Shown here: one piece after another, positions 6,193 to 6,716 of the stretch
Numbering within the stretch: position 1 is the first letter of the stretch
Layout: every line of letters begins with the position of its first letter
Origin: an uncultured Bacteroidota bacterium
GTDB lineage: Bacteria; Bacteroidota; Bacteroidia; Chitinophagales; Chitinophagaceae
DNA: 6,716 nucleotides
Direction: 5' to 3'
Assembly: GCA_903912435.1 (NCBI GenBank)
Contig: CAIWHI010000097.1
Span: forward strand, 1 to 6,716
Notes under the pieces: model-generated
What the model was told of the DNA's origin: nothing
The model's input: the letters and a program-made list of their open reading frames with translations, nothing else
Databases searched by the model: none
Position numbers and translations under genes: made by a program

Positions 6193-6716
6193 ATGAAGAA
6201 AATTCTCAAGTTCGCCGGCTACACCCTATTATCCATAATAGCATTTTTGGGCATCTATTTTATGGCCGTTTGGGGACTATCCAGGGTTACCGTAGATAGG
6301 GAACCTAAATCGAAAGAAGAAGTAACCATATATATCAAAACCAATGGCGTACATACCGACATTGTGGTTCCCGTAAGAACTGACCAGATGGATTGGAGCC
6401 AGGAAATAAAATACAGCAATACAAAATCGCAGGATAGCAATTTCCACTACCTAAGTATGGGCTGGGGCGACAAGGGCTTTTATTTAGAAACGCCAGCCTG
6501 GAAAGACCTTAAATTCTCAGTGGCATTCAAAGCCGTTTTCGGACTAAGCACCACAGCCATCCACGCTACCTACTACGATGCTATGGTTGAAAACGAAACC
6601 TGTAGGAAAATCAATATCAGCCGGGAACAATACAGTAGGTTAATCAACTACATAACCTCCAGCCTGCAAAAAGACAATCAGGGACACTTCATCAATATCA
6701 AAACCAATGCCAACTA
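6193..6716 (+). CDS. TIGR02117 / DUF2459 family protein (partial, C-terminus off window)
   Basis: Conserved protein of unknown function; 174 codons are present from the ATG at 6193, open to the right edge. Residues 1-3 are M-K-K, and about 10-30 form a single hydrophobic helix, either an uncleaved membrane anchor or a signal sequence, putting the rest outside the cytoplasm. Family signatures are clear: I-Y-I-K-T-N-G-V-H-T-D-I-V-V-P at 46-60, a conserved W at 68, M-G-W-G-D-K-G-F-Y-L-E-T-P-A-W at 89-103, and A-V-F-G-L-S-T-T-A-I-H at 114-124. The invariant His and Asp (H54, D56, D93, H124) hint at a hydrolase-like or metal site, but that is inference. Family members are usually about 220-240 residues, so perhaps 50-60 are missing. 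There is no ribosome binding site. It lies 60 nt after the DUF5686 gene on the same strand. Confidence 0.88.
   Translation, partial: MKKILKFAGYTLLSIIAFLGIYFMAVWGLSRVTVDREPKSKEEVTIYIKTNGVHTDIVVPVRTDQMDWSQEIKYSNTKSQDSNFHYLSMGWGDKGFYLETPAWKDLKFSVAFKAVFGLSTTAIHATYYDAMVENETCRKINISREQYSRLINYITSSLQKDNQGHFINIKTNAN

Noticed and set aside
6255..6440. Minus-strand 61-codon open frame
   Set aside because: It is antisense to the TIGR02117 gene, which has clear conserved motifs.

Overview
The window looks like ordinary chromosome from an AT-rich member of the Bacteroidota. Three things point there: a DUF3822 gene directly upstream of rsmD, a DUF5686 outer-membrane protein gene, and promoter elements of the TAnnTTTG type with few Shine-Dalgarno sequences. 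A Chitinophagaceae-like or related lineage is plausible but is inference only. I see no mobile element, CRISPR array, tRNA or rRNA.

Layout, left to right. (1) 1-1042, minus: a MATE-family multidrug/cation antiporter, cut by the left edge (347 codons present, C-terminus missing). (2) 1150-2973, plus: a tight three-gene unit of DUF3822 protein, rsmD (16S rRNA G966 methyltransferase) and coaD (phosphopantetheine adenylyltransferase). DUF3822 and rsmD overlap by 10 nt; rsmD and coaD are separated by 1 nt. (3) 2998-3033: a strong inverted repeat between convergent genes, probably a bidirectional terminator. (4) 3051-3605, minus: a small predicted lipoprotein with its own recognisable promoter. (5) 3681-6132, plus: a DUF5686/carboxypeptidase-regulatory-like outer-membrane protein split into two reading frames at an A8 run (4692-4699). 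(6) 6193-6716, plus: the first 174 codons of a TIGR02117/DUF2459 family protein, cut by the right edge.

The rsmD-coaD pair joins ribosome maturation and coenzyme A synthesis; DUF3822 is their uncharacterised but translationally linked partner. The remaining genes concern the cell envelope: inner-membrane efflux, a lipoprotein, an outer-membrane beta-barrel candidate and an N-terminally anchored protein. I see no sign that they form one pathway.

No new multi-gene system is evident. The points most worth checking are the frameshift in the DUF5686 gene, the face-to-face -7 boxes sharing one palindrome between the MATE and DUF3822 genes, and the uncertain non-ATG start of the DUF5686 gene.
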